Counted from the first letter of the stretch, positions 51,621 to 60,304 are shown. The stretch is 64,000 bases of DNA from Streptomyces sp. CG4 (GCF_041080655.1 NZ_CP163525.1:9858001-9922000); one strand, 5' to 3'. The notes: a model not told the origin generated them from the letters alone. A program made the numbers and translations.

Positions 51621-52238
51621 CTGACCATTGACTGGCGCTACACCGCCGAGGAAAACCTCGGCATCCTCTCCGTCGCCGGGTACCTCGGCCCCGAGGCCGT
51701 CCACCGCATCACCGGCGCGGTCGGCTGGGCTCTGGCACGTGGCACCGGCCCGGTCATCGTCGATCTGACCGAGCTGCGCAGCTGGTCGGCCGAGGGACAG
51801 CTGGCGATCACCGAGGCCGCACGCCGTCTCGCCCAGGCAAGCCGTGGTCTGGAGCTGGCCGCCATTCCCGCCGGCGGGTCCCTCGTCCCCGACGGCGACC
51901 GCCCCACCGTCCCGGTCCATGCCGACCTGGCTGCCGCGCTCACCGCGCACAGCGCAGGGCACGGGGAACAGATGGAGGGGCGCCACGAGTGGCGCACCAC
52001 GGGATGGCCGGATGGAGACACGCCGGGCGACTGGCCTCTCATCGGTTCTTACCCCGAGGCGAAGGCGTCGTCGCCGTCCCGTACGGGGACCCGGCTCGCC
52101 GAGCGTGCGTGGGTCAGTCGCGGTTCGTGTCCGGGGCCGGCCGATCGGGATGGCCGCCAAGGGACAGCTTCAGCAGGCGGGGCTCGCCGCAGCGCGGGCA
52201 AGCGCCGTCCGGGCCGACGGCGGTGGGGCGGCACTTGA
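51621..52238 (+). CDS. STAS-domain (anti-sigma antagonist-like) protein, unusual start
   Basis: A 205-codon frame following the chimeric ORF by 36 bases. The sense text begins TIDWRYTAEENLGILSVAGY, LGPEAVHRITGAVGWALARG, TGPVIVDLTELRSWSAEGQL and ITEAARRLAQASRGLELAAI: a complete STAS fold including the VIVDLTEL strand and the Ser loop region SWSAEG. AAGGAAG at 51605-51611 points to CTG 51621 as the initiator, a rare codon; no ATG or GTG lies nearby. After about base 52080 the text is low-quality and overlaps an opposite-strand gene, so the true end may be lost to a shift. Confidence 0.6.
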   Translation: MTIDWRYTAEENLGILSVAGYLGPEAVHRITGAVGWALARGTGPVIVDLTELRSWSAEGQLAITEAARRLAQASRGLELAAIPAGGSLVPDGDRPTVPVHADLAAALTAHSAGHGEQMEGRHEWRTTGWPDGDTPGDWPLIGSYPEAKASSPSRTGTRLAERAWVSRGSCPGPADRDGRQGTASAGGARRSAGKRRPGRRRWGGT

Positions 52239-52299
52239 GACGGCAGGCGGGGCACTTGAGCCAGGTGACGCCGAAACCGTGCAGCGGAGTGATCCTCAC
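52114..52299 (-). CDS. Small zinc-ribbon protein
   Basis: A 61-residue protein started at GTG 52299 (VRITPLHGFGVTWLKCPACR) because GGGAGG sits 6-11 bases upstream. Two CxxC knuckles (KCPAC and PRCGEP) 17-20 residues apart form a zinc ribbon, followed by LLKLSLGGHPDRPAPD. Such small ribbon proteins are common in Streptomyces, with unknown roles. It is divergent from arsR with the 36-bp palindrome in between, so it is probably controlled by that ArsR protein. Confidence 0.7.
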   Translation of the reverse strand: MRITPLHGFGVTWLKCPACRLKCRPTAVGPDGACPRCGEPRLLKLSLGGHPDRPAPDTNRD

Positions 52300-52317
52300 G
52301 CAAACCTCCCTCACCAG

Positions 52318-52353
52318 ACCTCAGTAATTGCTAATCTTAGCAATTACTGAGGT
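52318..52353. promoter_or_regulatory. Perfect 36-bp ArsR-type palindrome
   Basis: ACCTCAGTAATTGCTAA and its exact complement flank a TC dinucleotide (17-bp arms, 2-base spacer). The AT-rich core stands out in this GC-rich DNA. It lies between the zinc-ribbon gene and arsR, 160 bases upstream of the arsR start. The ArsR family typically binds such inverted repeats. Confidence 0.85.
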
Positions 52354-52513
52354 CATCACCGCTGGATTCGGCGGCTTCGCTCCCCGGTGTGGATTCGGCC
52401 TGGCCGGTGCCGCACGTGAGGATGGGCCGCATGTTCTTGACGAGTGGGTGGATGCGATGCGCCGAAGCCCGGCCGGTGGGGCCGTGGTGTTGTGTCGGGA
52501 AGGGGACGGCACG

Positions 52514-52864
52514 GTGAGCATGCCGCTGTACCAGCTGAAGGCCGAGTTCTTCAAAACCCTCGGCCACCCCGCGCGCATCCGCGTCCTGGAGCTGCTGAGC
52601 GAGCGCGAGCACGCGGTCGCCGAGATGCTGCCCGAGGTGGGGATCGAGTCGGCGCACCTGTCACAGCAACTGGCCGTGCTGCGGCGGGCGAACCTGGTCG
52701 TGACCCGCAAGGAGGGCTCCACGGTGTACTACTCGCTGACCAGCCCGCACGTGGCCGAGCTGTTGCGGGTGGCACGCACGATCCTGTCGGGTGTGCTGGC
52801 GGGCCAGGCCGAACTGCTCGCCGACCTGCAAGCGGCACAGGCCGAGGGGAAACCGCCGTCGTAG
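52514..52864 (+). CDS. ArsR-family regulator of the Ehr operon
   Basis: A 116-residue winged helix: MPLYQLKAEFFKTLGHPARI, RVLELLSEREHAVAEMLPEV, recognition helix ESAHLSQQLAVLRRANLVVT and wing RKEGSTVYYSLTSPHVAELL. There is no CxC metal site in the alpha-3 region, so it is not a classical metal sensor. GTG 52514 with GGAAGGGGAC upstream is chosen; the earlier in-frame ATG at 52328 lies inside the palindrome and its text is not family-like. It directly precedes the membrane oxidoreductase operon, as M. tuberculosis Rv0081 (ArsR) precedes Rv0082-Rv0087. Confidence 0.9.
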   Translation: MSMPLYQLKAEFFKTLGHPARIRVLELLSEREHAVAEMLPEVGIESAHLSQQLAVLRRANLVVTRKEGSTVYYSLTSPHVAELLRVARTILSGVLAGQAELLADLQAAQAEGKPPS

Positions 52865-53049
52865 CGACGGCCCTTGAACGGCGGCCGTCTCCTTCAGGGT
52901 TGACAGCGCTCTGTGGTGCGGGAGGCGGCCGCCTTCCCTCCCCGGCGAGGGTTCGCCACCGAGGTAAAGCACCGGGAAAGCGCCGTAACTGAAGTCGTGT
53001 GACTCGTTGATCACCTGCGGAGATGTCCTCACCGTTCAGGGAGGGGCTC

Positions 53050-53532
53050 ATGGGCCTGTTGCGCAAGATCCGCACCACCGGCCGGGTGGCCGAGCCCGCG
53101 CCGCCACGCCCACAGGGCGACGTGCCGGCGAAGGCGCGGGAACTCGGCGGCTCGGTGCAGGTGCGGTGCGTGGACGCCGGCTCCTGCAACGGCTGCGAGA
53201 TCGAGATCGCGGCGGCTTTCAACCCGGTGTACGACGCCGAGCGGTACGGGGCGCGGTTGGTGGCCTCGCCCCGGCACGCGGACGTGGCGCTGGTGACCGG
53301 TCCGGTGACCCGGAACATGGCGGAGCCGCTGCGGCGTACCGTGGCGGCGATGGGCGAGCCGCGGCTGGTCGTGGCGGTGGGGGACTGCGCGATCAACTGC
53401 GGGGAGTTTGCGGGCGGGTACGGCGTAGAGGGTGCCGTCGCCGACGTCGTACCAGTGGACGTCCAGGTCCCCGGGTGCCCGCCGGAGCCGGGGGAGATCG
53501 TTGCCGCGCTCAGGAGGGTGACGGGGCGGTGA
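53050..53532 (+). CDS. Ehr complex small Fe-S subunit (NuoB/HycG-like)
   Basis: A 160-residue peripheral subunit holding the terminal [4Fe-4S] cluster. Ligands are Cys46 and Cys49 in AGSCNGCEIEI, Cys113 in VAVGDCAINCG and Cys143 in VPGCPPEPGEIV, the NuoB pattern except that the first pair is CxxC as in hydrogenase small subunits and group 4 enzymes. ATG 53050 has GGGAGGGG four bases upstream and is preferred to ATG 53023. First gene of a six-gene operon; its stop overlaps the next start (GTGA). Confidence 0.92.
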   Translation: MGLLRKIRTTGRVAEPAPPRPQGDVPAKARELGGSVQVRCVDAGSCNGCEIEIAAAFNPVYDAERYGARLVASPRHADVALVTGPVTRNMAEPLRRTVAAMGEPRLVVAVGDCAINCGEFAGGYGVEGAVADVVPVDVQVPGCPPEPGEIVAALRRVTGR

Positions 53533-55562
53533 GCGTGATCCCGGCCGCCCTCGCGACGGCCACCGCACTGGGTGGCGCGGGCGCGCTGGCCGGATGCTTG
53601 CTGCCGTACCGGCTGCGTATTGCGGTCGTGGGTGTCCTGACAGCGGGTGTGGGGGTGGGCGGCTGTGCGGCGGGTGTGGCTGCACTGGGCGGCAGCCGCT
53701 GGACGGCCGGTTTCCCCGGACTCCTGCCGCTGGTCGGGGCGCATGCGGCGGTGGATGCGCTGGCGGGCCTGTTCATGGCCGTGGCGGGAGCGGTCGTAGC
53801 CGCCGTCGCGATCTACGGCATCGGTTACGCGGCCGGGCACGGCGCGCACGGGCTCGGCTCACGTACGGCGCAGGCGGTGCTGCCGCTGTTCGCGCTCACC
53901 CTGGTGCTGGTGCCCGTGGCGGCGTCGGTGTCCACGTTCCTGACGTTGTGGGAGCTGATGGCGCTCGGCTCGCTGCTGCTGGTGCTGGCCGAGCACCGGG
54001 AGCGGGCTTCGGTGCGGCGGGCGGGCGTGTGGTACGCGGTAATGACGCACCTGGGACTGGTGCTGCTGCTCGTCGGGTTCGCGCTGTTCGCCGCGCAGGC
54101 GGGCGGGGAGACTTTCGCCGCGCTGCGGGCGGGCGCGCACACTGTGTCGCCCACGGTCCGCGGGCTGGTGTTCGTCCTGGTCGCCGCGGCGTTCACGTCG
54201 AAGGCGGGTGCGGTGCCGCTGCACGCCTGGCTGCCGCGCGCGCACCCGGAAGCGCCCAGTCCCGTTTCGGCGTTGATGAGCGCCGCCATGGTCAACCTAG
54301 GCATCTACGGTGTCGTCCGCACCGGCCTCGACCTGCTGGGCGGCGGGCCTGCGTGGTGGTGGCTGGGGCTGATGGCGGCGGGCGGCGCCAGCGCGGTGTA
54401 CGGCATCCTGCAGGCAGCGATGGCCTCCGACCTCAAGCGCCTGCTGGCGTACTCGACCAGCGAGAACATGGGCCTGGTCCTGATCGGGCTGGGTGCCTCG
54501 GGCCTGTTCGCCACCTACGGCAACCCGCCGCTGGCCGCGCTGGCGCTGGCTGCGGCGCTACTGCACGTGGTCAACCACGCGGCGTTCAAGGCTCTGTTGT
54601 TCTGCGCGGCCGGGTCGGTGCTGCGCGCCACCGGCCTACGGGACCTCGACCGGCTGGGCGGGCTGCGCCCCCGCATGCCGGCCACCGCCGGGCTGTTCGC
54701 GCTGGCCGCGCTCGGCGCGGTGGCGCTGCCGCCGGGCAACGGGTTCATTAGTGAGTGGCTGCTGCTGCAGTCCCTGATCCACGGCCTGGCGGTGCCGGGC
54801 GTCGCGGTGGCGGTCGTCCTGCCGCTGTCGGTGGCACTGATCGCGCTCTCGGCCGGGATCGCCGCGGCCGTGTTCGTCAAGGCACTCGGGGTGGGCTTCT
54901 TCGCCCGACCGCGCAGCCCGCAGGCAGCGGGCGCGAAGGAAGCGCCGCTGCTCATGCGCGTAGGCATGGTGCTGCTCGGGGCGGGGTGCGCGGCCCTGGC
55001 ACTGGTGCCCGGGGTGCTGGGCGACGGCCTCGACCGGGCCGTGGGCGCGGTCGGACTGCCGGGCAGTGGCGCGCTGTCGGGCGGCGGGCTGAAGGTGCGG
55101 CTCGCCGGCATCTCCGCGACGCTGTCGCCGGTGTGGGTGGTGGCCGCCCTCACCGCCGCGCTGATGCTGGCAGTCGGCCTGCCCCGGCTGTACGGACGGC
55201 GGAGGCGCCGGGTGAACGCCCGCCTGTGGGACTGCGGAGGCGGGGCACCGACACCGCGCATGGCCTACACCGCCACCTCGTTCGCCGAACCGCTCCAGCG
55301 GGTCTTCGACGACATCCTCGCCCCCGAACAGGACCTGAACGTCACCCCGGTGCGGGAGTCGGCGTACCTGGTGGAGCGGGTGCGCTTCCAACGCCGGGTG
55401 CCCGACCGGATCGAACACCGGCTCTACGAGCCCGTACTACGGGGCTTGGCCGGGGCCGGGCAGCAGGCGCGGCGGCTGGCGGGCGGCAGCGTCCACCTCT
55501 ATCTCGGCTACGGCTTCGTCGGCCTGGTCGTCCTGCTGTTGATCCTGGCGGTGGGCTGGTGA
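53529..55562 (+). CDS. Ehr complex antiporter-like membrane subunit (HyfB/NuoL-type)
   Basis: A 677-residue membrane protein with about 15-16 helices, homologous to Mrp antiporters. The conserved proton-path segment is VAAAFTSKAGAVPLHAWLPR followed by AHPEAPSPVSALMSAAMVNL, and DLKRLLAYSTSENMGLVLIG is the second signature, with the broken helix and key Lys. The C-terminal extension LWDCGGGAPTPRMAYTATSF is typical of hydrogenase-4 subunit B. GTG start overlaps the small subunit by 4 bases. It probably pumps protons or Na+. Confidence 0.92.
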   Translation: MSVIPAALATATALGGAGALAGCLLPYRLRIAVVGVLTAGVGVGGCAAGVAALGGSRWTAGFPGLLPLVGAHAAVDALAGLFMAVAGAVVAAVAIYGIGYAAGHGAHGLGSRTAQAVLPLFALTLVLVPVAASVSTFLTLWELMALGSLLLVLAEHRERASVRRAGVWYAVMTHLGLVLLLVGFALFAAQAGGETFAALRAGAHTVSPTVRGLVFVLVAAAFTSKAGAVPLHAWLPRAHPEAPSPVSALMSAAMVNLGIYGVVRTGLDLLGGGPAWWWLGLMAAGGASAVYGILQAAMASDLKRLLAYSTSENMGLVLIGLGASGLFATYGNPPLAALALAAALLHVVNHAAFKALLFCAAGSVLRATGLRDLDRLGGLRPRMPATAGLFALAALGAVALPPGNGFISEWLLLQSLIHGLAVPGVAVAVVLPLSVALIALSAGIAAAVFVKALGVGFFARPRSPQAAGAKEAPLLMRVGMVLLGAGCAALALVPGVLGDGLDRAVGAVGLPGSGALSGGGLKVRLAGISATLSPVWVVAALTAALMLAVGLPRLYGRRRRRVNARLWDCGGGAPTPRMAYTATSFAEPLQRVFDDILAPEQDLNVTPVRESAYLVERVRFQRRVPDRIEHRLYEPVLRGLAGAGQQARRLAGGSVHLYLGYGFVGLVVLLLILAVGW

Positions 55563-55572
55563 GAGCGAACAG

Positions 55573-56529
55573 ATGAGTACCGCTGTCGGATACGTGGCCG
55601 TGGCCGGCCAGATCGCCGTAGTCGCCGCGGGGGCGCCGCTGCTGACCGGGTGGATGCGGCAGGTGAGGGCCCGCCTGGAGGGCCGAGCCGGAGCCGGAGT
55701 GCTCCAGCCCTGGCGGGACGCGCGCAAACTGCTGCGCAAGGAACCGATCACACCCGTGGGCACCGGACCCGCCTTCCGAGCCGCCCCCGCCCTGCTGGTC
55801 GCCACCACCGTGGTCAATGCCGCGCTCGTGCCGCTACTGTCCACCGACACCCCGGTGAGCGGGCACGCGGACCTCATCGTGGTGGTGGCACTGATCGCGC
55901 TTGGCACCATGGCGCTGGCCCTGGCCGGGCTGGACACCGGCACCGCGTTCGGCGGGATGGGCGCCTCCCGGGAGATGACGGTCGCCTCCCTCGTGGAACC
56001 GACCCTCCTGCTGTCGGTGTTCGCCCTGTCGATACCGGCCGGCACCACCAACATCCCGGCCATCGTCCACGGCGCCGCCGACGAGCCCGCCCGCCTCGCC
56101 TCCCCGGCGGGCCTGCTGGCCACCGCCGCCCTCGCGGTCGCGGTGCTGGCCGAGACCGGGCGAATCCCGGTGGACAACCCCTCCACCCACCTCGAACTCA
56201 CGATGATCCACGAGGCGATGGTGCTGGAGTACGCGGGCCCCGACCTGGCGCTGGTCGAACTCGGCGCCCAGATGCGGCTCACCCTGCTCCTCGGGCTGCT
56301 GTCGTCCCTGTTCGTGCCCTGGGGCATCGCCACCGGCCCCTCCTGGGCGGCCCTCGCCGTGGCGCTGGTCCTGTTCGCGGCGAAGCTCACGCTCCTGGGC
56401 GCGGTGCTCGCGGCGGCCGAAGTGTTCTGGGCCAAAGTCCGGTTGTTCCGGGTGCCTGAACTCCTCGCCGGCTCCTTCCTGCTGGCGCTGCTCGCGGTGA
56501 CCGCCTCGTACTTCCTGAGCGGAGTTTGA
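55573..56529 (+). CDS. Ehr complex membrane anchor (HyfC/NuoH-type)
   Basis: A 318-residue, eight-helix subunit of the NuoH family linking the soluble module to the membrane arm. Diagnostic segments: GWMRQ-like start TGWMRQVRARLEGRAGAGVL, PWRDARKLLRKEPITP, AFGGMGASREMTVASLVEPT and the acidic cytoplasmic loop TGRIPVDNPSTHLELTMIHE. ATG start 10 bases after the previous stop; its own stop overlaps the next gene by one base. Equivalent to M. tuberculosis HycD (Rv0084). Confidence 0.93.
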   Translation: MSTAVGYVAVAGQIAVVAAGAPLLTGWMRQVRARLEGRAGAGVLQPWRDARKLLRKEPITPVGTGPAFRAAPALLVATTVVNAALVPLLSTDTPVSGHADLIVVVALIALGTMALALAGLDTGTAFGGMGASREMTVASLVEPTLLLSVFALSIPAGTTNIPAIVHGAADEPARLASPAGLLATAALAVAVLAETGRIPVDNPSTHLELTMIHEAMVLEYAGPDLALVELGAQMRLTLLLGLLSSLFVPWGIATGPSWAALAVALVLFAAKLTLLGAVLAAAEVFWAKVRLFRVPELLAGSFLLALLAVTASYFLSGV

Positions 56530-57221
56530 TGACCGGCAGCCTGTATACCCAGCTCCTCGACCTGGCCTGCGGCGCCTTCCTGCTCGCGGCCGTGATCGTG
56601 CTGTGGGTGCGCGAACTGACCGCGATCGTCCGGATCTTCGCCCTCCAGGGAATCGCCCTCGCCGTCGTCGTCGTGCTCCTCGGCGCCCACGAACAGCGGT
56701 GGGATCTGGTCGGCGTGGGGATCGGCATCGGCGTGCTCAGGGCGGGCGTTCTGCCGTATCTGATGCGTCGCGCGCTGGCCGCGCTCACAGCGGACCGGCA
56801 GCGGTACGGCACCGCGGCAGCGGAGACCCGGGAGACGCAGCCGCTGGTCAACGTCGCCGCCTCGCTGCTGACCGCAGCGCTGCTTACCCTGCTGGCCTAC
56901 GCGGTGGCCCGCCCACTGACCGAGCTGAACCCGACGCCCGCCACGCGTGCTCTTCCGGTCGGCCTCGCCGTCGTCCTGATCGGTTTCTTCGTGCTGGTGA
57001 CCCGCCGGCGGGCGCTCGCCCAGGTGGTCGGCTTCCTGCTGCTGGACAACGGGATCACCGCCACCGCGTTCCTGGCGATCTCCGGGGTGCCGCTCATCGT
57101 CGAACTCGGCGTCTCCTTCGACGTACTGCTGGCGGTGCTGGTGCTGCAGATCCTCACCACCCGGATGCGGGCGGCATTCGGCACCACCGACATCGACGAC
57201 CTGCGGGAGCTGCACGACTGA
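56529..57221 (+). CDS. Ehr complex membrane subunit (HyfE-type)
   Basis: A 230-residue protein with about six helices: LYTQLLDLACGAFLLAAVIV, IVRIFALQGIALAVVVVLLG, and a NuoK-like C-terminal half with VVGFLLLDNGITATAFLAIS and FDVLLAVLVLQILTTRMRAA. It is the HyfE/HycP-like member, combining NuoK features with extra N-terminal helices. ATG 56529 is preferred over TTG 56526. Starts and stops overlap both neighbours by one base (TGATG). Confidence 0.9.
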   Translation: MTGSLYTQLLDLACGAFLLAAVIVLWVRELTAIVRIFALQGIALAVVVVLLGAHEQRWDLVGVGIGIGVLRAGVLPYLMRRALAALTADRQRYGTAAAETRETQPLVNVAASLLTAALLTLLAYAVARPLTELNPTPATRALPVGLAVVLIGFFVLVTRRRALAQVVGFLLLDNGITATAFLAISGVPLIVELGVSFDVLLAVLVLQILTTRMRAAFGTTDIDDLRELHD

Positions 57222-58813
57222 TGAGCCCAACCGCTTCCGCACTGCTGCTGGCCGCGCCCACGGCCGTGCCGTTGCTGGCCGCCGGAGCCTACGCGCTGAC
57301 CGGTCTGCGCCCCCGCTCGACCGTCGCAGCATTCGCCACCACGCTCACCGAGGCCCGGCAGCAGGCGTCCGCACGGGGCTACGTCGTGGTGGCGGAGACA
57401 CCCGAGCCTGTCCAGGTACCCCAGCGGCATGTGCGGGACTGGCCCGCTCTTGTCTCACCCGCCGTGATCATTGCATGTGGGAGCCTGCTCGCGACGGACG
57501 TGATCGACGGCGGACCTCGACGGGCGTACGCGGGCCTGCTGCGCGCCGATGCGCTGACCGCCTGGATGCTGCTGGTCGTCGGAGGCGTCGCGTTGATCGC
57601 CTGCGGGTCAGCCCCCGCTTATCTGCGCGGCGAACGGGACGCCGGCCGGGCGAGCGAGGAGACCGTGTGGCGCTACCACGTCCTCGTCCAGGCGTTCCTG
57701 GCCGCGATGTGCCTGGCCGTCGTCACCGCGAACCTCGGCGTGCTGTGGGTCGCGGTCGAGGCCACCACCATCGTCACCGCGTTCCTGGTCGGTCACCGCC
57801 ACACCCGCGCCTCGGTGGAGGCCGCCTGGAAGTACGTGGTGATCTGCTCGGCCGGCATCGCGCTGGCCTTCCTCGGCACCGTCCTGATCTACTACGCGGC
57901 CCGGCAGGCCGGTATTGCCGAGGCATGGGCGTTGGACTGGCCCACGCTCGTCGCCCGCGCCGATCGCCTCGACCCGGCGGCCACGCGGCTCGGCATCACT
58001 CTCGTCATGCTCGGCTTTGGCGCCAAGGCCGGTCTGATCCCGCTGCACGCCTGGCTGCCCGACGCCCACAGCCAGGCACCCGCCCCGGTCTCCGCACTCA
58101 TGTCGGGCGTGCTGCTCTCCGTGGCCTTCGCCGCGATCCTGCGCTACCGGGTCATCGCGAACGCGGCTCTCGGCATCGACTTCACCCGCGTCCTGCTCGC
58201 CGGGATCGCCCTGCTCAGCCTCGCCCTGGCGGCCGGCCTGCTGCTCGCCCAGCGCGACTACAAACGCATGCTCGCCTACTCCAGCATGGAGCACATGAGC
58301 CTGATCGCCCTGGCCGCGGCGATCGGCAGCCCGCTCGCCCTGGCCGCCGCGCTGCTGCACATCGCCGGCCACGGCCTCGCCAAGTCCGTCGCCTTCTGCG
58401 CCTCCGGCCGCATCCTCCAGCTGACCGGCACCGCACGGATCGGACGAGTACGCGGCCTGATCGCCGCGGCACCGCCGCTGGCCGGGACGTTCGGGCTCGC
58501 GATCGTGGCGCTGATGGCCTTCCCGCCCTTCAGCCTCTTCGCCTCCGAACTCGGCATCGCCCGGGCTGGCTTCTCCGCGGGCACCGGCCTGAGCTGGGCC
58601 ACTGCGGCGGCCCTGCTGCTCGTACTCCTGGCCTTCGCCGCGCTCGCCACCCGCACAGCCCGAATGCTGCTGGGACCGGGAATGCCGGCCGAGGAGAGCC
58701 CATCTGCTGTGTGGGCCCTTGGCTTTGGTCTGGCCGCCTGCGCCGTCCTCGGCGTCGCCACCGGACCGCTCACCGACCTGCTGCGCGCCGCCGCCCAGAC
58801 GATCGGAGGCTGA
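57221..58813 (+). CDS. Ehr complex antiporter-like membrane subunit (HyfF-type) with an extra soluble loop
   Basis: A 530-residue Mrp/NuoN-type subunit: VTANLGVLWVAVEATTIVTA, VMLGFGAKAGLIPLHAWLPD, AHSQAPAPVSALMSGVLLSV and QRDYKRMLAYSSMEHMSLIA carry the conserved Lys/His proton path. Between helix 1 and helix 2 lies an unexpected polar stretch of about 45 residues (TTLTEARQQASARGYVVVAE, PVQVPQRHVRDWPALVS) that I do not recall from this family. It may be a true insertion or captured sequence. One-base overlap upstream; 4 bases to the next start. Confidence 0.9.
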   Translation: MSPTASALLLAAPTAVPLLAAGAYALTGLRPRSTVAAFATTLTEARQQASARGYVVVAETPEPVQVPQRHVRDWPALVSPAVIIACGSLLATDVIDGGPRRAYAGLLRADALTAWMLLVVGGVALIACGSAPAYLRGERDAGRASEETVWRYHVLVQAFLAAMCLAVVTANLGVLWVAVEATTIVTAFLVGHRHTRASVEAAWKYVVICSAGIALAFLGTVLIYYAARQAGIAEAWALDWPTLVARADRLDPAATRLGITLVMLGFGAKAGLIPLHAWLPDAHSQAPAPVSALMSGVLLSVAFAAILRYRVIANAALGIDFTRVLLAGIALLSLALAAGLLLAQRDYKRMLAYSSMEHMSLIALAAAIGSPLALAAALLHIAGHGLAKSVAFCASGRILQLTGTARIGRVRGLIAAAPPLAGTFGLAIVALMAFPPFSLFASELGIARAGFSAGTGLSWATAAALLLVLLAFAALATRTARMLLGPGMPAEESPSAVWALGFGLAACAVLGVATGPLTDLLRAAAQTIGG

Positions 58814-58817
58814 AACG

Positions 58818-60299
58818 ATGCGCGCCTCACACGAGATCGGCATCACCGAACTACCGCAACGCGCGGCAGAGTTGCTCGACGCCGGTCACCGGCTCGCCCT
58901 GATCGTCGCCCACCACGACGACGGCGGCCTGCGCGTGGTGTACCTGTTCGTCTGCGGCCCGCCCGACACCCGCACCGAACTCCACGTCCGCCTCGACCCC
59001 GACCGGCCCGAGGTACCCACGCTCGCCCATCTCTCCTTCCCCGCAGGCCGGTTCGAACGCGAGATGCGCGACCTGTTCGGCATCGTCCCCCTCGACCACC
59101 CGTTGCCCCACCGCCTCGTACGACACTTCCACTGGCCCCGCGGCTGGTACCCGATGCACCCGGACGCCGGGCCCCCGCCGACCTTCGGCGAGCAGGAAGG
59201 GCCGTACCCCTTCCTGGAGGTCGAGGGCGAAGGCGTGTACGAGATCCCGGTCGGCCCGGTGCACGCCGGACTGATCGAACCCGGCCACTTCCGCTTCTCG
59301 GTGGTGGGCGAGACCATCCTCAAGCTGAAGGCCCGCCTCTGGTTTGTCCACAAGGGCATCGAGAAACTCTTCCAGAGCCGTACCGTCGCCGCCGGGCTGC
59401 CGCTGGCCGAACGCATCAGCGGCGACACCGCTGTCGGCCACGCCCTGGCCTACTGCCTGGCCGTCGAAGAGGCCAACGGCACGAAGGTTTCAGAAGAAGC
59501 CCAGCGCGCCCGCGCGCTCCTCCTCGAACTGGAACGCATCCACAACCACGTCGCCGACCTCGGCATGCTCTGCAACGACGTCGGCCACGGCATCCTCAAC
59601 GCCCACGCCCAACGCGTCCGCGAGCAACTCCTGCGCCTCAACAAAGAGGTCACGGGGCACCGGCTGCTGCGCGGCGGTGTCGTACCCGGCGGCGCGATCG
59701 TGCGCGCGCTGCCCGACCGGCGTCGGCTGAAGGCGATCGGTGAGGACATCCGCGAGATTGCCGACCTAGCCCTCGGCCACTCCACTGTCCGCGACCGCTT
59801 CACAGGAACGGCCATTCTGCACACACCCGCGGCCCGGGAGATCAGCTGCCTCGGCTACGTCGCCCGCGCCAGCGGCATCGCCGACGACGCCCGCGTGGCG
59901 CACCCCTTCACCGGATACGGTGCGCAGCTCGACGTACCCGTCCACGACACCGGCGACGTCCTGGCCCGCTTCCTGGTCCGCGCAGAGGAGATCGAGACCT
60001 CCCTCGCCCTGATCGAGCAGTTCGCCGACAGCCTGGAGACCCGCGCAGCGGTGCTCGCGCCCCAGCCGCCGCCTGGCGCGGGCCCCAGCACCGGAGTGGG
60101 CCTGGTCGAGGGCTGGCGCGGCACCATCGCCACCCGTGTCGAACTCGCGCCCGACGGCACTTTGGCCCGGGTCAAGCCCGTCGACCCGTCCTTCTTCAAC
60201 TGGCCCGCGCTGCCGGTGGCGTTGGCGGACACGATCGTTCCGGACTTCCCGCTGACCAACAAGAGCTTCAATCTGTCGTACGCGGGCAACGATCTCTGA
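58818..60299 (+). CDS. Ehr complex large subunit (NuoC-NuoD fusion, HycE-like, no nickel ligands)
   Basis: A 493-residue peripheral subunit. Residues 1-120 are the NuoC/30-kDa domain (FPAGRFEREMRDLFGIVPLD, HWPRGWYPMHPD). The rest is NuoD/hydrogenase-large-like: LKLKARLWFVHKGIEKLFQS, ALLLELERIHNHVADLGMLC and GYGAQLDVPVHDTGDVLARF. Hydrogenases bind Ni-Fe with RxCxxC and DPCxxC. Here the sites read RISGDT (199-204) and DPSFFNW, with no cysteine at all, so it cannot be a hydrogenase. It matches the Ehr class and M. tuberculosis Rv0087. The electron donor is unknown. Confidence 0.92.
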   Translation: MRASHEIGITELPQRAAELLDAGHRLALIVAHHDDGGLRVVYLFVCGPPDTRTELHVRLDPDRPEVPTLAHLSFPAGRFEREMRDLFGIVPLDHPLPHRLVRHFHWPRGWYPMHPDAGPPPTFGEQEGPYPFLEVEGEGVYEIPVGPVHAGLIEPGHFRFSVVGETILKLKARLWFVHKGIEKLFQSRTVAAGLPLAERISGDTAVGHALAYCLAVEEANGTKVSEEAQRARALLLELERIHNHVADLGMLCNDVGHGILNAHAQRVREQLLRLNKEVTGHRLLRGGVVPGGAIVRALPDRRRLKAIGEDIREIADLALGHSTVRDRFTGTAILHTPAAREISCLGYVARASGIADDARVAHPFTGYGAQLDVPVHDTGDVLARFLVRAEEIETSLALIEQFADSLETRAAVLAPQPPPGAGPSTGVGLVEGWRGTIATRVELAPDGTLARVKPVDPSFFNWPALPVALADTIVPDFPLTNKSFNLSYAGNDL

Positions 60300-60304
60300 G
60301 CCTC

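Noticed and set aside
58818..60299. [NiFe] hydrogenase (formate hydrogenlyase-like) assignment
   Set aside because: Both nickel-ligand motifs lack cysteine; the Ehr complex fits better.
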